A stretch of 64,000 bases of DNA from assembly GCF_042685365.1 (NCBI RefSeq), contig NZ_JBHUMY010000001.1, forward strand, positions 558,001 through 622,000. Direction: 5' to 3'. This DNA comes from Paenibacillus_AP thailandensis. GTDB lineage: Bacteria; Bacillota; Bacilli; Paenibacillales; Paenibacillaceae. Positions 42,408-52,008 of this stretch are shown here, piece after piece (position 1 is the stretch's first letter; every line of letters begins with the position of its first letter). The position numbers and the translations under genes were made by a program. The notes under the pieces are model-generated. The model had not been told where the DNA came from, searched no databases, and saw only the letters and a list, made by a program, of their open reading frames with translations.

Positions 42408-43370
42408 TTACTTCAATCGGACTCGCGGATCCGCTACGCCGTACAGCACGTCGGAAATTAAATTGCCGATCAGTGTCAGTATGGCGGTAAAGATCGTAAA
42501 TCCAAGCATAAACGGATAATCGCGCATATTGATCGAATTCAAATAAATATGGCCGATGCCGGGCCAGACGAATACTTGCTCCAATATGATTGCGCCTCCG
42601 AACAGAGCCGGCAGTTCAAATCCGAGCAGCGTAATGGCCGGAATCATCGCATTGCGAAGAGCGTGCTTGAAAATAACGGTCCGCTCCTTTAACCCCTTGG
42701 CGCGAGCCGTCCGTATATAATCCTGGCGAATCACCTCGAGCATGCTCGTACGGAAATAACGGGTCAAGCTTCCCGTGCTCAGCATCGTCAATACGAGGAT
42801 CGGGAGAAAGCTGTGATAAGCGACGTCCTTGATATAAGCCCATCCTGTCGCATTCAGGCCCGCCGTCGTCATGCCGCCGACAGGGAACAGATTGAATGTC
42901 AGCGCAAATACTTTTATAAGCAGCAAGGCGATAAAGAAAGACGGCAGCGACATACAAACAAACACGAGAAGCGTAATGATTTTGTCAAAGAGAGAATATT
43001 GAAATCTGGCTGAAAAAACGCCGGTAACGATGGCGATAATCCAGCTCAAGATCAAGCTGAAAAAGGCGATAATGAACGAATTCCATACGAAGTCGTTAAT
43101 TACATCCTTGACCGGCTGCTTATGCTGAAGGGAGTCGCCGAAGTTGCCCTTAATCATATTGCCGACCCAAATAAAATACCTTTGATATTCCGGCTTGTCC
43201 AAGCCATAGATGCTTCGGAGCTCCGCAGCCCTCTCTTTGGTCATGTTCGGATTGTTCTGGGCCGTAATATAATCCCCCGGAACCATTGCCGAAATGGCGA
43301 AAACAAGAATGGAGATACCGATCATCGTCGGGATCATCTGCAAGAGCCGTCGGATAATATATTCCTTCAT
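42408..43370 (-). CDS. oppB: Oligopeptide ABC transporter permease OppB
   Basis: 320 residues from ATG 43370, chosen for CAGGGGGAA upstream; the open frame continues further without a site. Six helices, YIIRRLLQMIPTMIGIS start, and the coupling loop VIRQDYIRTARAKGLKERTVIFKHALRNA. Pore subunit with OppC. Confidence 0.94.
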   Translation of the reverse strand: MKEYIIRRLLQMIPTMIGISILVFAISAMVPGDYITAQNNPNMTKERAAELRSIYGLDKPEYQRYFIWVGNMIKGNFGDSLQHKQPVKDVINDFVWNSFIIAFFSLILSWIIAIVTGVFSARFQYSLFDKIITLLVFVCMSLPSFFIALLLIKVFALTFNLFPVGGMTTAGLNATGWAYIKDVAYHSFLPILVLTMLSTGSLTRYFRTSMLEVIRQDYIRTARAKGLKERTVIFKHALRNAMIPAITLLGFELPALFGGAIILEQVFVWPGIGHIYLNSINMRDYPFMLGFTIFTAILTLIGNLISDVLYGVADPRVRLK

Positions 43371-43498
43371 CTCGATTCCCCCTGGCCAAGCGTAAACGGC
43401 TTTCGCCGTCCTTATGAGGCGGCAAAGCTTACGTTTCGCAGTGCAATATAAGACAGGTATAAGCAAAATAATCTTATAAAGTCTTATATTCTATAAGT

Positions 43499-43534
43499 GG
43501 ATATGTCCAGCCCCGAGAGGGGCTGAACATATCC
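43499..43534 (-). terminator. Intra-operon hairpin between oppA and oppB
   Basis: GGATATGT-CCAGCCCC (from 43499) pairs with GGGGCTG-AACATATCC (to 43534) around a GAGA loop. No T run follows, so it probably protects oppA message or attenuates downstream genes, as is common after binding-protein genes. Confidence 0.6.
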
Positions 43535-43546
43535 GTCGTCTCGCTA

Positions 43547-45316
43547 TTATTGCGCCAGTTCAACCTGATACAGGCTGTATGCGAAATCTTTGTAAGGAGA
43601 AATATCGAAACCTTCGGTTCTTGCGCTGATCCCCCACATATTCGTTCTTTGGTACAAGAAAATGGCCGGCAGGTCTTTGTTCAATTCCTGATACATTTGT
43701 TTATAGATTTCTTTCCGTTTCTCGAGGTCAAGCTCCTTCTTGCCGGCCGCCATCAGCTCGTCGACTTTCGGATTCGAGTAGCCCATATCGTTCTGAGCCC
43801 CGTCCGTAATGTATACGGTGTTATCCGGGTCTGGCGTAAGGCCCCACGCGGCGAAGAACATTTCGAAGTCCCCGGTGTCGCTCTTATCCATAATGGCGTT
43901 GAAATCGAGCGTTTCGGAAACGACTTCGATGCCAAGATCTTTGTAGTTCGTCGTCATGATCGGCAGAAGCGCATCGACAACCGGGTTGTCGGCCGTTGCC
44001 GAGAAGTTGATCGTGAATTTCTCGCCGTCTTTCTCGCGGATGCCGTCCGAGCCGACCGTCCAGCCCGCTTCGTCCAGCAGCTGCTTCGCTTTCTCCGGAT
44101 CGAACTCGTAAGGCTCGATGTTCTCGTCGGTATACGCCCACGATACGTTGGATTCCGGAATGTTAAGCACATAGGCGTAAGGTCCGTAGATGCCTTCGAC
44201 AATTTCTTTGCGGTTCAGGCCATAAGTAAGCGCCTGACGAACTTTTGCGTCCTGGAATTTCTTCAGTTTGTGGTTGAACGCGATATAGCCGTACCCGTTG
44301 TTCGGAAGCACATGCACGTCCAAAAATCCGAGCATTTTCAACGCTTCAACGTTATCCTCGCTGACGGTAATATTGTCCATGTCCGTCTCGCCGGATTCCA
44401 GCATCGCGATATTCGTCGACTCCGTCGTCGTTTTGAAAATGACGTTCTTCACCTTCGGTGCGCCCCGGAAATATTGCGCGTTCGCTTCGAGCACCACCTC
44501 TTGGCCCGGCTTGTAGGAAACGAGCTTGTATTGGCCGCTGCCAAGCGGCTTGTCGTTAAGCGCCTTGACGGACTGCAAATCTCCTTGCTTGTAGCCTTTG
44601 CCGTAATAAGCTTCCGACATAAACGGAATCGATCCCAATTCGACGCGAGTAAGAGCGGACTTCTCCGTAACCGTCACTTCGACCGTATGATCGTCGATCA
44701 CTTTAACGCCGGAAATTTCGGAAGCTTTGCCGTCATGATACTCCTGCCCGCCGACGATATTATAGCTGAGCGGATCGGACGGACCGTCGTAAGAGGCGTC
44801 CAGCATCAATTTCAGCGTGAACAGATAGTCTTTAACCGTCACCGGGCTTCCGTCCGTATAGGTGACGCCCGGCTTCAAATGAAACGTGTACTTAAGTCCG
44901 TCTTCGGAAATATCAAGCTTTTCGGCGAGGCTTTCGATGTATGTACCGTCGGCCGCAACCTCCAGGAAGGTATCGAAAATTGCATTATTCACGTAATTGT
45001 CATAAACGGTTTCGCCAAAGATCGGACTGAATACGCCTTTCGGATCGGTCATGCCAACGATCAGCGTATCGGTCCGGTTTTTCGCTATCGCCGGTACCAG
45101 GTTGGCATCCGTCGCTTCGAAGACGCCAATGGCATCTTCCGCTCCGGTACCCGCCGTCGGTTCTGCCGATGGATCCGCGCTCGCGCTTTCTACGGGCGAT
45201 GCGCTCGGCGATTCGGATTCCTCCGGCGTGTTGTTGCTGGACGAACAAGCTGCCAATAAGACCCCTACCAATACAATACTTAGCGATACAGATAACCATT
45301 TCTTGACAACTGCCAC
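43547..45316 (-). CDS. oppA: Oligopeptide-binding lipoprotein OppA
   Basis: 589 residues from GTG 45316, set by AAAGGAGG upstream. Lipobox LLAAC at about residue 23, then a long Ser/Glu/Pro/Ala linker to about 65, and a family-5 extracellular solute-binding fold (VNNAIFDTFLEVAADGTY, KYTFHLKPGVTYTDGSPVT, PLGSGQYKLVSYKPGQEV, QALTYGLNRKEIVEGIYG). Captures peptides for OppBCDF. First gene of the operon; peptides imported this way also feed sporulation signalling in Bacillales. Confidence 0.94.
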   Translation of the reverse strand: MAVVKKWLSVSLSIVLVGVLLAACSSSNNTPEESESPSASPVESASADPSAEPTAGTGAEDAIGVFEATDANLVPAIAKNRTDTLIVGMTDPKGVFSPIFGETVYDNYVNNAIFDTFLEVAADGTYIESLAEKLDISEDGLKYTFHLKPGVTYTDGSPVTVKDYLFTLKLMLDASYDGPSDPLSYNIVGGQEYHDGKASEISGVKVIDDHTVEVTVTEKSALTRVELGSIPFMSEAYYGKGYKQGDLQSVKALNDKPLGSGQYKLVSYKPGQEVVLEANAQYFRGAPKVKNVIFKTTTESTNIAMLESGETDMDNITVSEDNVEALKMLGFLDVHVLPNNGYGYIAFNHKLKKFQDAKVRQALTYGLNRKEIVEGIYGPYAYVLNIPESNVSWAYTDENIEPYEFDPEKAKQLLDEAGWTVGSDGIREKDGEKFTINFSATADNPVVDALLPIMTTNYKDLGIEVVSETLDFNAIMDKSDTGDFEMFFAAWGLTPDPDNTVYITDGAQNDMGYSNPKVDELMAAGKKELDLEKRKEIYKQMYQELNKDLPAIFLYQRTNMWGISARTEGFDISPYKDFAYSLYQVELAQ

Positions 45317-45365
45317 TCCACATTCCTCCTTTGGTTTCAAAAAGCTATGATTCGGAATAAAGCCA

Positions 45366-45684
45366 ATTATACCATATTTTTCATATTTGAAAATACTGAA
45401 ATTATGCATTTTTCAGACAAATTTAACACTGAGTTTACACATTTCGTCAAATTCATCTAAAAAATACGCATGATTATTTAGAAGGTTGAATAAAAATTCT
45501 TATTTATTGCTTTAAAACGATAAAATAAGCCATATTATGTCTAACGTCCTGGAAGTCGATAAGTAAAGGGGAAAAAGGAGGGTGTATAACCGATTCAAGT
45601 ATTGTATTCGCCAAACCGCAGACATATCCTTCCACATGTTTTGAATTTGTAAAAAAAGTTCTATCGAGATCCTTCGAGGTAAAA
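45366..45684 (-). promoter_or_regulatory. AT-rich promoter region of the opp operon
   Basis: Minus strand TATAAT (45366-45371) with TTTTCA 16 bases upstream, about 45 bases before oppA; a second possible pair, TTGACG-18-TTAAAT, lies around 45430-45460. The rest up to the dnaI terminator is AT-rich with no supported gene. Confidence 0.5.
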
Positions 45685-45716
45685 AAAGATCCTTCTCTTG
45701 ATAGAGAAGGATCTTT
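45685..45716 (-). terminator. Terminator after dnaI
   Basis: AAAGATCCTTCTCT (45685-45698) pairs perfectly with AGAGAAGGATCTTT (45703-45716); a run of seven T follows on the minus strand. Confidence 0.94.
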
Positions 45717-45746
45717 CGGATATTCTATCATTCCATTGCATACGTC

Positions 45747-46706
45747 CTACTGCATTCGGCCGCGCTTGTTCGTTCCGCTAACAAGGACGGTTTCGACGTA
45801 TGGGCGGATCCGGTTCATAAGCCGCTCTCCCTTGTGCCGTTCGTCTCCGTCCTTGGCCGTAAAGCTGAAGTGCTGCTCAAGCGCGTCCAGGTCGTAGTTC
45901 GACGTGTAGAACGTCGGCTTGCGGTTCATCCGGTAGTTCAGAATCGATCCGAGCACATGGTCTCTGACCCAAGGATTCAAATTTTCCGCGCCGATATCGT
46001 CGAAAACGAGCAAGTCCGTCTCCTTCATCAGGTCGACCGTTTCCTTCAGCTTGCCCGGCTCGTGCAGCATCGCCTTCAAATCTTCGACAAAATCCGGCAT
46101 ATATACGATGACTCCGGAGTAGCCGGCTTTCGCCAATTCATGGAGCATATACCCCATCAGAAACGTCTTGCCCGTGCCGAAGCTGCCGGTCAAGTAGAGG
46201 CCTTCGGTCTGCAGCCCTTGCTCAATCGTACGGGTCATATAACGCAGCACCTGGCCGACCGCCTTGATCCGTTCGGGATCCTTGTCCAAAATTTCGCTTG
46301 TCGAATATCCGCCGTTCAAAGCTCTCTCGTCCACGTAAAAGCTCCGGATCCGGCTCCGCACCTGTTCTTCGTTGCGGCGGGCGATAAACTTTTTGCAAGA
46401 CACTTTCCGGTCGTACAACTGCACCGAATCTCCCGACGTCTCGCAGGCAAGCAGCGTGTAATGGCCTTCGAAGTCGTTCGGGCAGCGGTCCAGTCCCGGA
46501 CAGTTCTCGCAGTTCCGGTATTCCGTCACGTATTGGTAAACGCGGTTCAAATTGATGCGCAGCGTCTCCTCGTCAAGCTGCGGATGCTTCTCTCGAAGCC
46601 GCTCGACCAGCGGATCCGCCAGCAGCTCGGCCATTTTGCGCTCGGCTTGTTTCTGGATTGACGCGCCTTGCGGCCAGCTTTTCAACAATTCGCCTAACGA
46701 TTCCAT
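45747..46706 (-). CDS. dnaI: Primosomal helicase loader DnaI
   Basis: 319 residues. N-terminal domain with a zinc-type cluster (CENCPGLDRCP plus later Cys/His) that in B. subtilis DnaI contacts the replicative helicase, and a C-terminal AAA+ domain with Walker A GSFGTGKT (about 167-174), Walker B LLVFDDIGAE and the sensor TFYTSN. It loads DnaC helicase at oriC and at restart forks with DnaB and DnaD. AAAGGAG upstream; 58 bases after dnaB. Confidence 0.95.
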   Translation of the reverse strand: MESLGELLKSWPQGASIQKQAERKMAELLADPLVERLREKHPQLDEETLRINLNRVYQYVTEYRNCENCPGLDRCPNDFEGHYTLLACETSGDSVQLYDRKVSCKKFIARRNEEQVRSRIRSFYVDERALNGGYSTSEILDKDPERIKAVGQVLRYMTRTIEQGLQTEGLYLTGSFGTGKTFLMGYMLHELAKAGYSGVIVYMPDFVEDLKAMLHEPGKLKETVDLMKETDLLVFDDIGAENLNPWVRDHVLGSILNYRMNRKPTFYTSNYDLDALEQHFSFTAKDGDERHKGERLMNRIRPYVETVLVSGTNKRGRMQ

Positions 46707-46764
46707 GTACGCTTACACTCCTTTCTTGCCGCATCGATGTTGTTTGTCTCTTGCCGGCATCGGA

Positions 46765-48279
46765 CTATGACTTGCCGTCCAGCTCGCGGGCGAGGCGCCG
46801 CAGCTCCTCCAGCTCCTCCGGCGATACCGAGCCTCCTTTAAGGCTGCTCGTTACGACCGGGATAGCCGGCTTGCGCGAAGCGCCCCGGCTTCCGCCGTAA
46901 CGGGAGGTTCTCGACGAGGCTCTTCCCCCCTCCGCCTGGCCGGCGGAAGTGCGTTTGTCCGTCTCGATGCGCTCCTGCTCCCTTACGTAATCGATCGCTT
47001 TCTCGAACGTATCGACCTGCTTCACGAGCATATTGGCGGCTACCGCTTCGACGAACGTGCGGGACAGCCGCTTGGCGTCGTTCGTGCCGATCACGTAATG
47101 GACCAGCACGTTAATAACCGGCTCCGGCAGCCGGTAGTTCAAGTCGATGCGCTCGAACAGCCGGTCGATCGCATCCGGCACCGCTCCGGGAAAGAAGCGG
47201 GCCAGGAAGCGGGTGCGCGGCTCGTTGCGCATCAGCATATTGTATTGCGCCGTGTCGCACCGCCCCGCAAGCTGCGGCGGCACCGGCAAATAATATTCCT
47301 CAAGAACCGGATGCTCCTCGGCCGGCTCTTCTTCCCCGGCTGCGTCTTGCTCCATCGCCTGCACGCGAGCGATGACGCGCTGCCGTTCGGCGCTTCGCTT
47401 GCGGTCCTGCCGGTACAGCTGGCCGGCCCGAAGCTGCAGCTCGTCGGCAACCAGACGCCCGTCCTCCCCAAACACGCCGTCCTCGTCCAGCAAATGGCAT
47501 ATATCCGTAACGGACAATTCGTATTTGTAGGCCGCATAATTGACGATGGCCAGCCCTTCCTTGTCGGTTCTTAGCCGTTCGACATGCTTCCGGTTGGCCG
47601 ACGTCCGCGGGAAACGCATAATAATTTCGCCGTACGAGATGGCGGCGGTTTCCATATTCGGCCGCTGCGCCGCTTGGCGGGAAGGAGCGACCTCGGCAAG
47701 CGCCTGCTCCAGCTCGTTGTCGTACGAGCGCGAATTGAGCCGGAACAGCTCGTAGAACGGCACGGATATATTCTCCTTCTCCAGCTGCGATTCGGCCAGC
47801 TCGTCCGGCTCCTTCGAGCCGAACGACTCCCTGAGCGCGATAAGCGGATAGTTGCCGATCTTGTCCCGCAGCAGCATCGTCAAATGCAAATTGCGGAAAA
47901 ACTCGCCCGGCGACAGCGGCTCCAGCAGCTCGTATTCGTACACCAGCTCCGACTGCTCGGGGACGCCCACGCGCGACGTCTGCATCAATCCGACCGCTTC
48001 GAGCAGCGAGCACAAATCGGCAAGCTCCCTGCGGCCTTTTTCGTTCATTTCGAGCCCCAGCCCCAGCAGCAGCTTGCGCTGCGCTTCAAGGGGGGAATAT
48101 CCTGCGCGGCCTTCCGGCACCTCGTAATAAAGCTGAAGGTACAACGCGACGGCCATTCCCCCTATCATCGGCTGGTAGACTTGCGACAGCATTTTATGAT
48201 CAAGGCCGCTTAGCGAAAAATCTCGAAATATGTAGTATCGGTGGTTTTCCGTATATTGCAAAAAGTTCCCGATGCGCAT
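46765..48279 (-). CDS. dnaB: Replication initiation and membrane attachment protein DnaB
   Basis: 504 residues with the two DnaB/DnaD-type winged regions: an N-terminal dimer/tetramer domain (about 1-200) and the C-terminal DDBH2-type segment (around 310-430, LFERIDLNYRLPEPVINVLVHYVI), followed by a disordered, Ser/Arg/Gly-rich tail. It is co-loader with DnaI at the chromosomal origin and links the origin to the membrane in Bacillus. The B. subtilis order nrdR-dnaB-dnaI-ytxC-thrS is broken on both sides here. A TAAAAT -10 lies about 40 bases upstream. Confidence 0.92.
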   Translation of the reverse strand: MRIGNFLQYTENHRYYIFRDFSLSGLDHKMLSQVYQPMIGGMAVALYLQLYYEVPEGRAGYSPLEAQRKLLLGLGLEMNEKGRRELADLCSLLEAVGLMQTSRVGVPEQSELVYEYELLEPLSPGEFFRNLHLTMLLRDKIGNYPLIALRESFGSKEPDELAESQLEKENISVPFYELFRLNSRSYDNELEQALAEVAPSRQAAQRPNMETAAISYGEIIMRFPRTSANRKHVERLRTDKEGLAIVNYAAYKYELSVTDICHLLDEDGVFGEDGRLVADELQLRAGQLYRQDRKRSAERQRVIARVQAMEQDAAGEEEPAEEHPVLEEYYLPVPPQLAGRCDTAQYNMLMRNEPRTRFLARFFPGAVPDAIDRLFERIDLNYRLPEPVINVLVHYVIGTNDAKRLSRTFVEAVAANMLVKQVDTFEKAIDYVREQERIETDKRTSAGQAEGGRASSRTSRYGGSRGASRKPAIPVVTSSLKGGSVSPEELEELRRLARELDGKS

Positions 48280-48357
48280 CGCATCTACTCCATCCTCTTT
48301 CGAACTTTCTACTATTTTATCATAAAAAAAGAGGACAGGCGCATTATTCGCAAATAG

Positions 48358-48387
48358 AAAAAAGAGGAGACTTCCGTTCGTCTCCCC
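48358..48387 (-). terminator. Terminator after the GntR/UTRA gene
   Basis: GGGGAGAC pairs with GTCTCCTC (48364-48371 and 48380-48387, one G-U), six T following on the minus strand. Confidence 0.85.
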
Positions 48388-48412
48388 TTCTCCCGGCCTA
48401 ACGTCCGCGCCT

Positions 48413-49129
48413 TTAAATGTCGTAACTGACGATGTAATGCTGCATTTCCGTATTGTAATGTCCGACGCTGTACTCGACGATGCGCCCTTCCTCGTCGTAG
48501 GAATGGCGCAGTCGCTTCAGCAGCGAGCCGCCCGGGCTTACTTCAAGCAGCTCCGCCAATTTCCCGTCGGCCGCCGCCGTCGTGAAGCGGTCCCGGAAAT
48601 GGTCGAGCTTCACCTGCTTTTCTTCGATCAGGTCGTACAGCGACTGATTTTCGAAATCGCCCCGCTCCGCTCCCGCGAACACGTCCGCCCGAAGATAATG
48701 GGCGTAATGAATATACGGCTTGCCGTCCAGCAAATAAAGACGTTCGATGCGGAAGCAGCGCTGGCCGAACATGGCGTAAAGGTCCGATTGGGCGTCGTTT
48801 GCGACAAGCTCCGTCGACAAATGCCGCTTGGCGATTTGATGGCCTTCTTCGACGAGAAGCTCGGTAAACCGTTTCCCTTTGGACAGCTTGGAGAGCGACG
48901 TGTTACGGATGACCCGCGTCCCGATGCCGCTCCGTTTCTCCACATATCCTTCCTGGGCCAACTCCTGAATGGCGTTGCGAACCGTCATCTTGCTCACTTG
49001 GAATTCGCTTTCGAGCTGCGGCTCGGAAGGGATAATGGAGCCTAACGGATAAACGCCGTGCAGAATCCGCTCTTTTATAATTTTTTTGATCTGGAGGTAC
49101 AGCGGCCCCTTTTTCCGCGTAATCGCCAT
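48413..49129 (-). CDS. GntR-family regulator with UTRA effector domain
   Basis: 238 residues. HutC/UTRA subfamily: N-terminal winged helix (IPSEPQLESEFQVSKMTVRNAIQELAQEGYVEKRSGIGTRV) and a UTRA ligand domain (RIERLYLLDGKPYIHYAHYL; LRHSYDEEGRIVEYSVGHYN). UTRA domains usually bind small phosphorylated sugars or amino sugars. It is the last gene of the operon that it probably controls, 9 bases after the kinase gene; the palindrome at 53165-53176 is a candidate operator. Confidence 0.9.
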   Translation of the reverse strand: MAITRKKGPLYLQIKKIIKERILHGVYPLGSIIPSEPQLESEFQVSKMTVRNAIQELAQEGYVEKRSGIGTRVIRNTSLSKLSKGKRFTELLVEEGHQIAKRHLSTELVANDAQSDLYAMFGQRCFRIERLYLLDGKPYIHYAHYLRADVFAGAERGDFENQSLYDLIEEKQVKLDHFRDRFTTAAADGKLAELLEVSPGGSLLKRLRHSYDEEGRIVEYSVGHYNTEMQHYIVSYDI

Positions 49130-49138
49130 CCGCTACCA

Positions 49139-50155
49139 CTACCTTTCGACATCAAGCATAAGGCCCTCCATCGCCTGAAGCACGTCCGCCTCGGCCGCAA
49201 GCGGCGTATCGCCCGTAACCGTATGCGCAAGCAGCGCGGCCGCCGCGGCGAAATTCACCGTACGTCCGGCTTCATAGCCCGTCATATCGCCGTGGATAAT
49301 GCCGCTCGCATAGGCGTCGCCGGCTCCGATCCGGTCGTGAACGGCGAAACGGAGCGGCCTTGAGAAAACAAATTCGCCGTTCTTGTACAAATATCCTGTC
49401 AACGAATGCGTATTGTCGCCGTTTACGGCCCGATGGGTGCCGGCGGACGCGGCAACGCCGTACCGGGCGGCGACTTGCGGAATCAGCTCCATGAGCTGCC
49501 CGGAGCGGTCCGTCTGTTCGGTCCGATAGCCCAGCACATGGATGGCGTCCTTCTCGTTCATCATCACGATGTCCGCCAGCTCCAGCATTTCCTCGTAATG
49601 CGGCTTGGCCGCCGCATAACCGTCAGCCCCCCACAAGGATGCGCGATAGTTGCAATCGAATACGACTTTTACGCCTTGCCGCTTCGCCTCGCGCGCGAAC
49701 GCCTTCATCTGCCGTCTGACTGTATCGTTCATCGCAAGGGCGATTCCGCAAAAATGAACGTAATCGAGCTGGCCGGCAATATCGGCGAACGGATAACCGT
49801 CCTCCGGCGCCGTATTAAAGCTGCTGCCGAGCCTATCCGCATAAGTGACCCGCCCCGGTCTTGCGCCAAAGCCGTTCTCCAGAAAATACATGCCGATATA
49901 TTTGCCGTCCCGCCGCACGAAATCATCCGATATGCCGAGCTTGCGCAGATGGGCGAGCGCCGCGTCCCCCAGCGGCGTGCGGGGCAGCGTCGTCACCAGA
50001 TAGCCTTTATGGCCGAACCGCGCGAGCGCGGATGCGACGTTCACTCCGGTACCCGAGAACGAATAGCGGAGCCGGTTCGCCTGCGCCAACGTCTCGAAGC
50101 CCGGAACCTCGAGGCGCATCATCACTTCGCCGAACGCCGCGATCCGCTTAGCCAT
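49139..50155 (-). CDS. kdgK: PfkB-family sugar kinase (2-keto-3-deoxygluconate kinase-like)
   Basis: 338 residues. PfkB marks: FGEVMMRLEVPG start, the GTGVNVASALARFG glycine-rich motif and the anion-hole GAGDAYASGI near the C-terminus. The N-terminal pattern with RYSFSGTGVNVA is of KdgK type, phosphorylating 2-keto-3-deoxygluconate at O6 for the aldolase encoded just upstream. Start overlaps the aldolase gene by 8 bases. Exact substrate is inferred from the operon. Confidence 0.82.
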   Translation of the reverse strand: MAKRIAAFGEVMMRLEVPGFETLAQANRLRYSFSGTGVNVASALARFGHKGYLVTTLPRTPLGDAALAHLRKLGISDDFVRRDGKYIGMYFLENGFGARPGRVTYADRLGSSFNTAPEDGYPFADIAGQLDYVHFCGIALAMNDTVRRQMKAFAREAKRQGVKVVFDCNYRASLWGADGYAAAKPHYEEMLELADIVMMNEKDAIHVLGYRTEQTDRSGQLMELIPQVAARYGVAASAGTHRAVNGDNTHSLTGYLYKNGEFVFSRPLRFAVHDRIGAGDAYASGIIHGDMTGYEAGRTVNFAAAAALLAHTVTGDTPLAAEADVLQAMEGLMLDVER

Positions 50156-50903
50156 GGCGGTCTACCAGCCGCGCAAGGGCGGCGAACAGACGCTTCACGT
50201 CGTCAACGTTCGTTCTTCCGGTCGTCTTGTCGATAATCGAAGAGTATACATGCGGAATGACGACCGGAACTCCCGCTCCCAGCGCGATATCCGCAATCCG
50301 CTCGAAGTTGTCGGGATCGATGCCGCCCGTAGGCTCAAGCGCGAATCCTTCTTCGCCGCACGCCTTCGCCACCGCGCGGTATTCCTCCTCCAGCTCCAGC
50401 CCTTGCATCGGGAAATACTTCAGCGCGTTGCCGCCCATATCCCGGACGAGCGCGATCGCCGCTTTGACCGGCACGCTCGCATGCTCCGGCTGCGCCGCAC
50501 TCGCCGGCCCCGTGGAAATATTGACGTAGCCCGGGCGCCCGCAAGGCGAGACGAGGCTGTTGATCCAGCTTTTACGATCGCCGAGATTGGCGCGCGTCGC
50601 GCCGACCGCCGTAAACACCTGATTGATATGCGCGCCCTCGTAGCTTTTGACGATTTCGGCCACGACCGCAGCCTGACGGTTATCCCCGGCGCCCAGCCCG
50701 ATCGATACGGCGCCTTCGATCGCTTCGCCGTATTGCTTCATCGCCTCCGCGGCCCTGGCTGCGTCCGGATAGTTTTTGGACAATACGCCGACAAGAACAT
50801 GGCCCTCCGCCGCTTCGAACACCTCGCGCGCATTGTCGATGCCGCCTGCAAGCACGTTAAGCGCCGCCCTTTGTTTATATAAACGTTTCTCTATCGCCGC
50901 CAT
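50148..50903 (-). CDS. dgaF: DgaF-type 2-dehydro-3-deoxy-phosphogluconate aldolase
   Basis: 251 residues from ATG 50903 behind AGGAGGGG. TIM-barrel KDGP aldolase of the DgaF type: RAALNVLAGGIDNAREVFEA, EGAVSIGLGAGD, NQVFTAVGATRANLG, VNISTGPAS, NALKYFPMQGLE with the probable Schiff-base lysine, ALEPTGGIDPDNF and VIPHVYSSIIDK. It would split 2-keto-3-deoxy-6-phosphogluconate to pyruvate and glyceraldehyde 3-phosphate. One base separates it from the dgaE stop. Confidence 0.85.
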   Translation of the reverse strand: MAAIEKRLYKQRAALNVLAGGIDNAREVFEAAEGHVLVGVLSKNYPDAARAAEAMKQYGEAIEGAVSIGLGAGDNRQAAVVAEIVKSYEGAHINQVFTAVGATRANLGDRKSWINSLVSPCGRPGYVNISTGPASAAQPEHASVPVKAAIALVRDMGGNALKYFPMQGLELEEEYRAVAKACGEEGFALEPTGGIDPDNFERIADIALGAGVPVVIPHVYSSIIDKTTGRTNVDDVKRLFAALARLVDRHG

Positions 50904-50904
50904 A

Positions 50905-52008
50905 TTATTCCCCTCCTGCGACGGCGCGAATTCGCGCCGCGATGACATGGATATCGTCGCCCGTCAGCGGGCGCGGATCAATATCGAAATAACCTTGGCG
51001 GACGCCGTAATCGCGGGTATAAATCGCAATCTCGCCTTCCCTCAGCGCGTCGTTCACCTGTTTCGCCGATAAGCCGGCCGATTGCTCGTCGATCTGAATG
51101 CGTCCGCGGTAAATCGCCCTTCCCGCTTCGTCCTGGACGATCGTCACTTTCACGCCCGGAATGCCGTTCAAGGGCATAAGCGCTTCAAGCGACGCTTTCT
51201 CCTCGGCGCTCCTGTCTTCCTTCGCCGTGTATTCGTCGAGCGCCTGCAGCAGGCCGAACGTCGTTTCTTTGCCTACTTTCATACTGCGCCCGATCCCGTG
51301 CAGCTGCACCTTGAGCCATTCGATATACTGCCGCTTGCCGCCGACGATGCCGGAGGTCGGCCCTTCGACCGCTTTGGAGCCGCTGTAGATGGCCAGATCG
51401 GATACTTTCACGTATTTCCGCAGATCTTCCTCGGCCGCCGCGTCCACGATAAGCGGAATGCTGCGGCGCTGCGCGATTTCCCATGCTTCTTCCACCGAAA
51501 TCATGTTTTTCTGCACGCAATGATGCGACTTGACGTACAAGATGGCCGCCGTAAATTCGGTAATCGCATCCTCGATATGCTCCTTGCGTCCCTCGTTGGC
51601 ATACCCGGCCTCCACAAGGCGGCCGCCGCCGAGCGCAACCATCGTTTCGACAGGCGCGCCGTATTGGACGTTATGACCCTTCAGCATAATGATTTCGTTT
51701 TTGGCGATGGGCTCCTGATGAAGCTTTTCGCTCCTGCGGCGGTTTCCTTCCGTCACGACGGCCGCGACCGACAGCGCGATGCCGCTGGATGCGGAGTTGA
51801 CGACGACCGCGGCTTCCGAGCCGATGATGCGGGCGATATAATCGCCGGCCTTGTCGACGAGATCGGCGATTTCGACATATTGCTGTCCCCCGATTCTCAT
51901 CGCTTCCATCACCGTATCCGTCGGGGCGGACACGCCGAGTATGCTCATTCTGCCGCTTGCGTTGATCACCCGCTTTAACCCGTATTTAGCATTCAATGAA
52001 TTCGCCAT
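50905..52008 (-). CDS. dgaE: DgaE-type PLP enzyme (D-glucosaminate-6-phosphate ammonia-lyase-like)
   Basis: 367 residues of the SelA-like PLP family (VINASGRMSILG, VVVNSASSGIALSVAA, PLIVDAAAEEDL, AIYSGSKAVEGPTSG with the PLP lysine). In Salmonella DgaE makes 2-keto-3-deoxygluconate 6-phosphate from D-glucosaminate 6-phosphate, exactly the substrate DgaF needs; the pairing here supports the same role. No PTS is encoded alongside, unlike dgaABCD. AAAGGAGCG precedes the start; the gene overlaps the amidohydrolase gene by 23 bases. Confidence 0.84.
   Translation of the reverse strand: MANSLNAKYGLKRVINASGRMSILGVSAPTDTVMEAMRIGGQQYVEIADLVDKAGDYIARIIGSEAAVVVNSASSGIALSVAAVVTEGNRRRSEKLHQEPIAKNEIIMLKGHNVQYGAPVETMVALGGGRLVEAGYANEGRKEHIEDAITEFTAAILYVKSHHCVQKNMISVEEAWEIAQRRSIPLIVDAAAEEDLRKYVKVSDLAIYSGSKAVEGPTSGIVGGKRQYIEWLKVQLHGIGRSMKVGKETTFGLLQALDEYTAKEDRSAEEKASLEALMPLNGIPGVKVTIVQDEAGRAIYRGRIQIDEQSAGLSAKQVNDALREGEIAIYTRDYGVRQGYFDIDPRPLTGDDIHVIAARIRAVAGGE

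Noticed and set aside
45504..45731. 75-codon minus-strand frame after dnaI
   Set aside because: It contains the whole dnaI terminator hairpin and lacks a ribosome-binding site.
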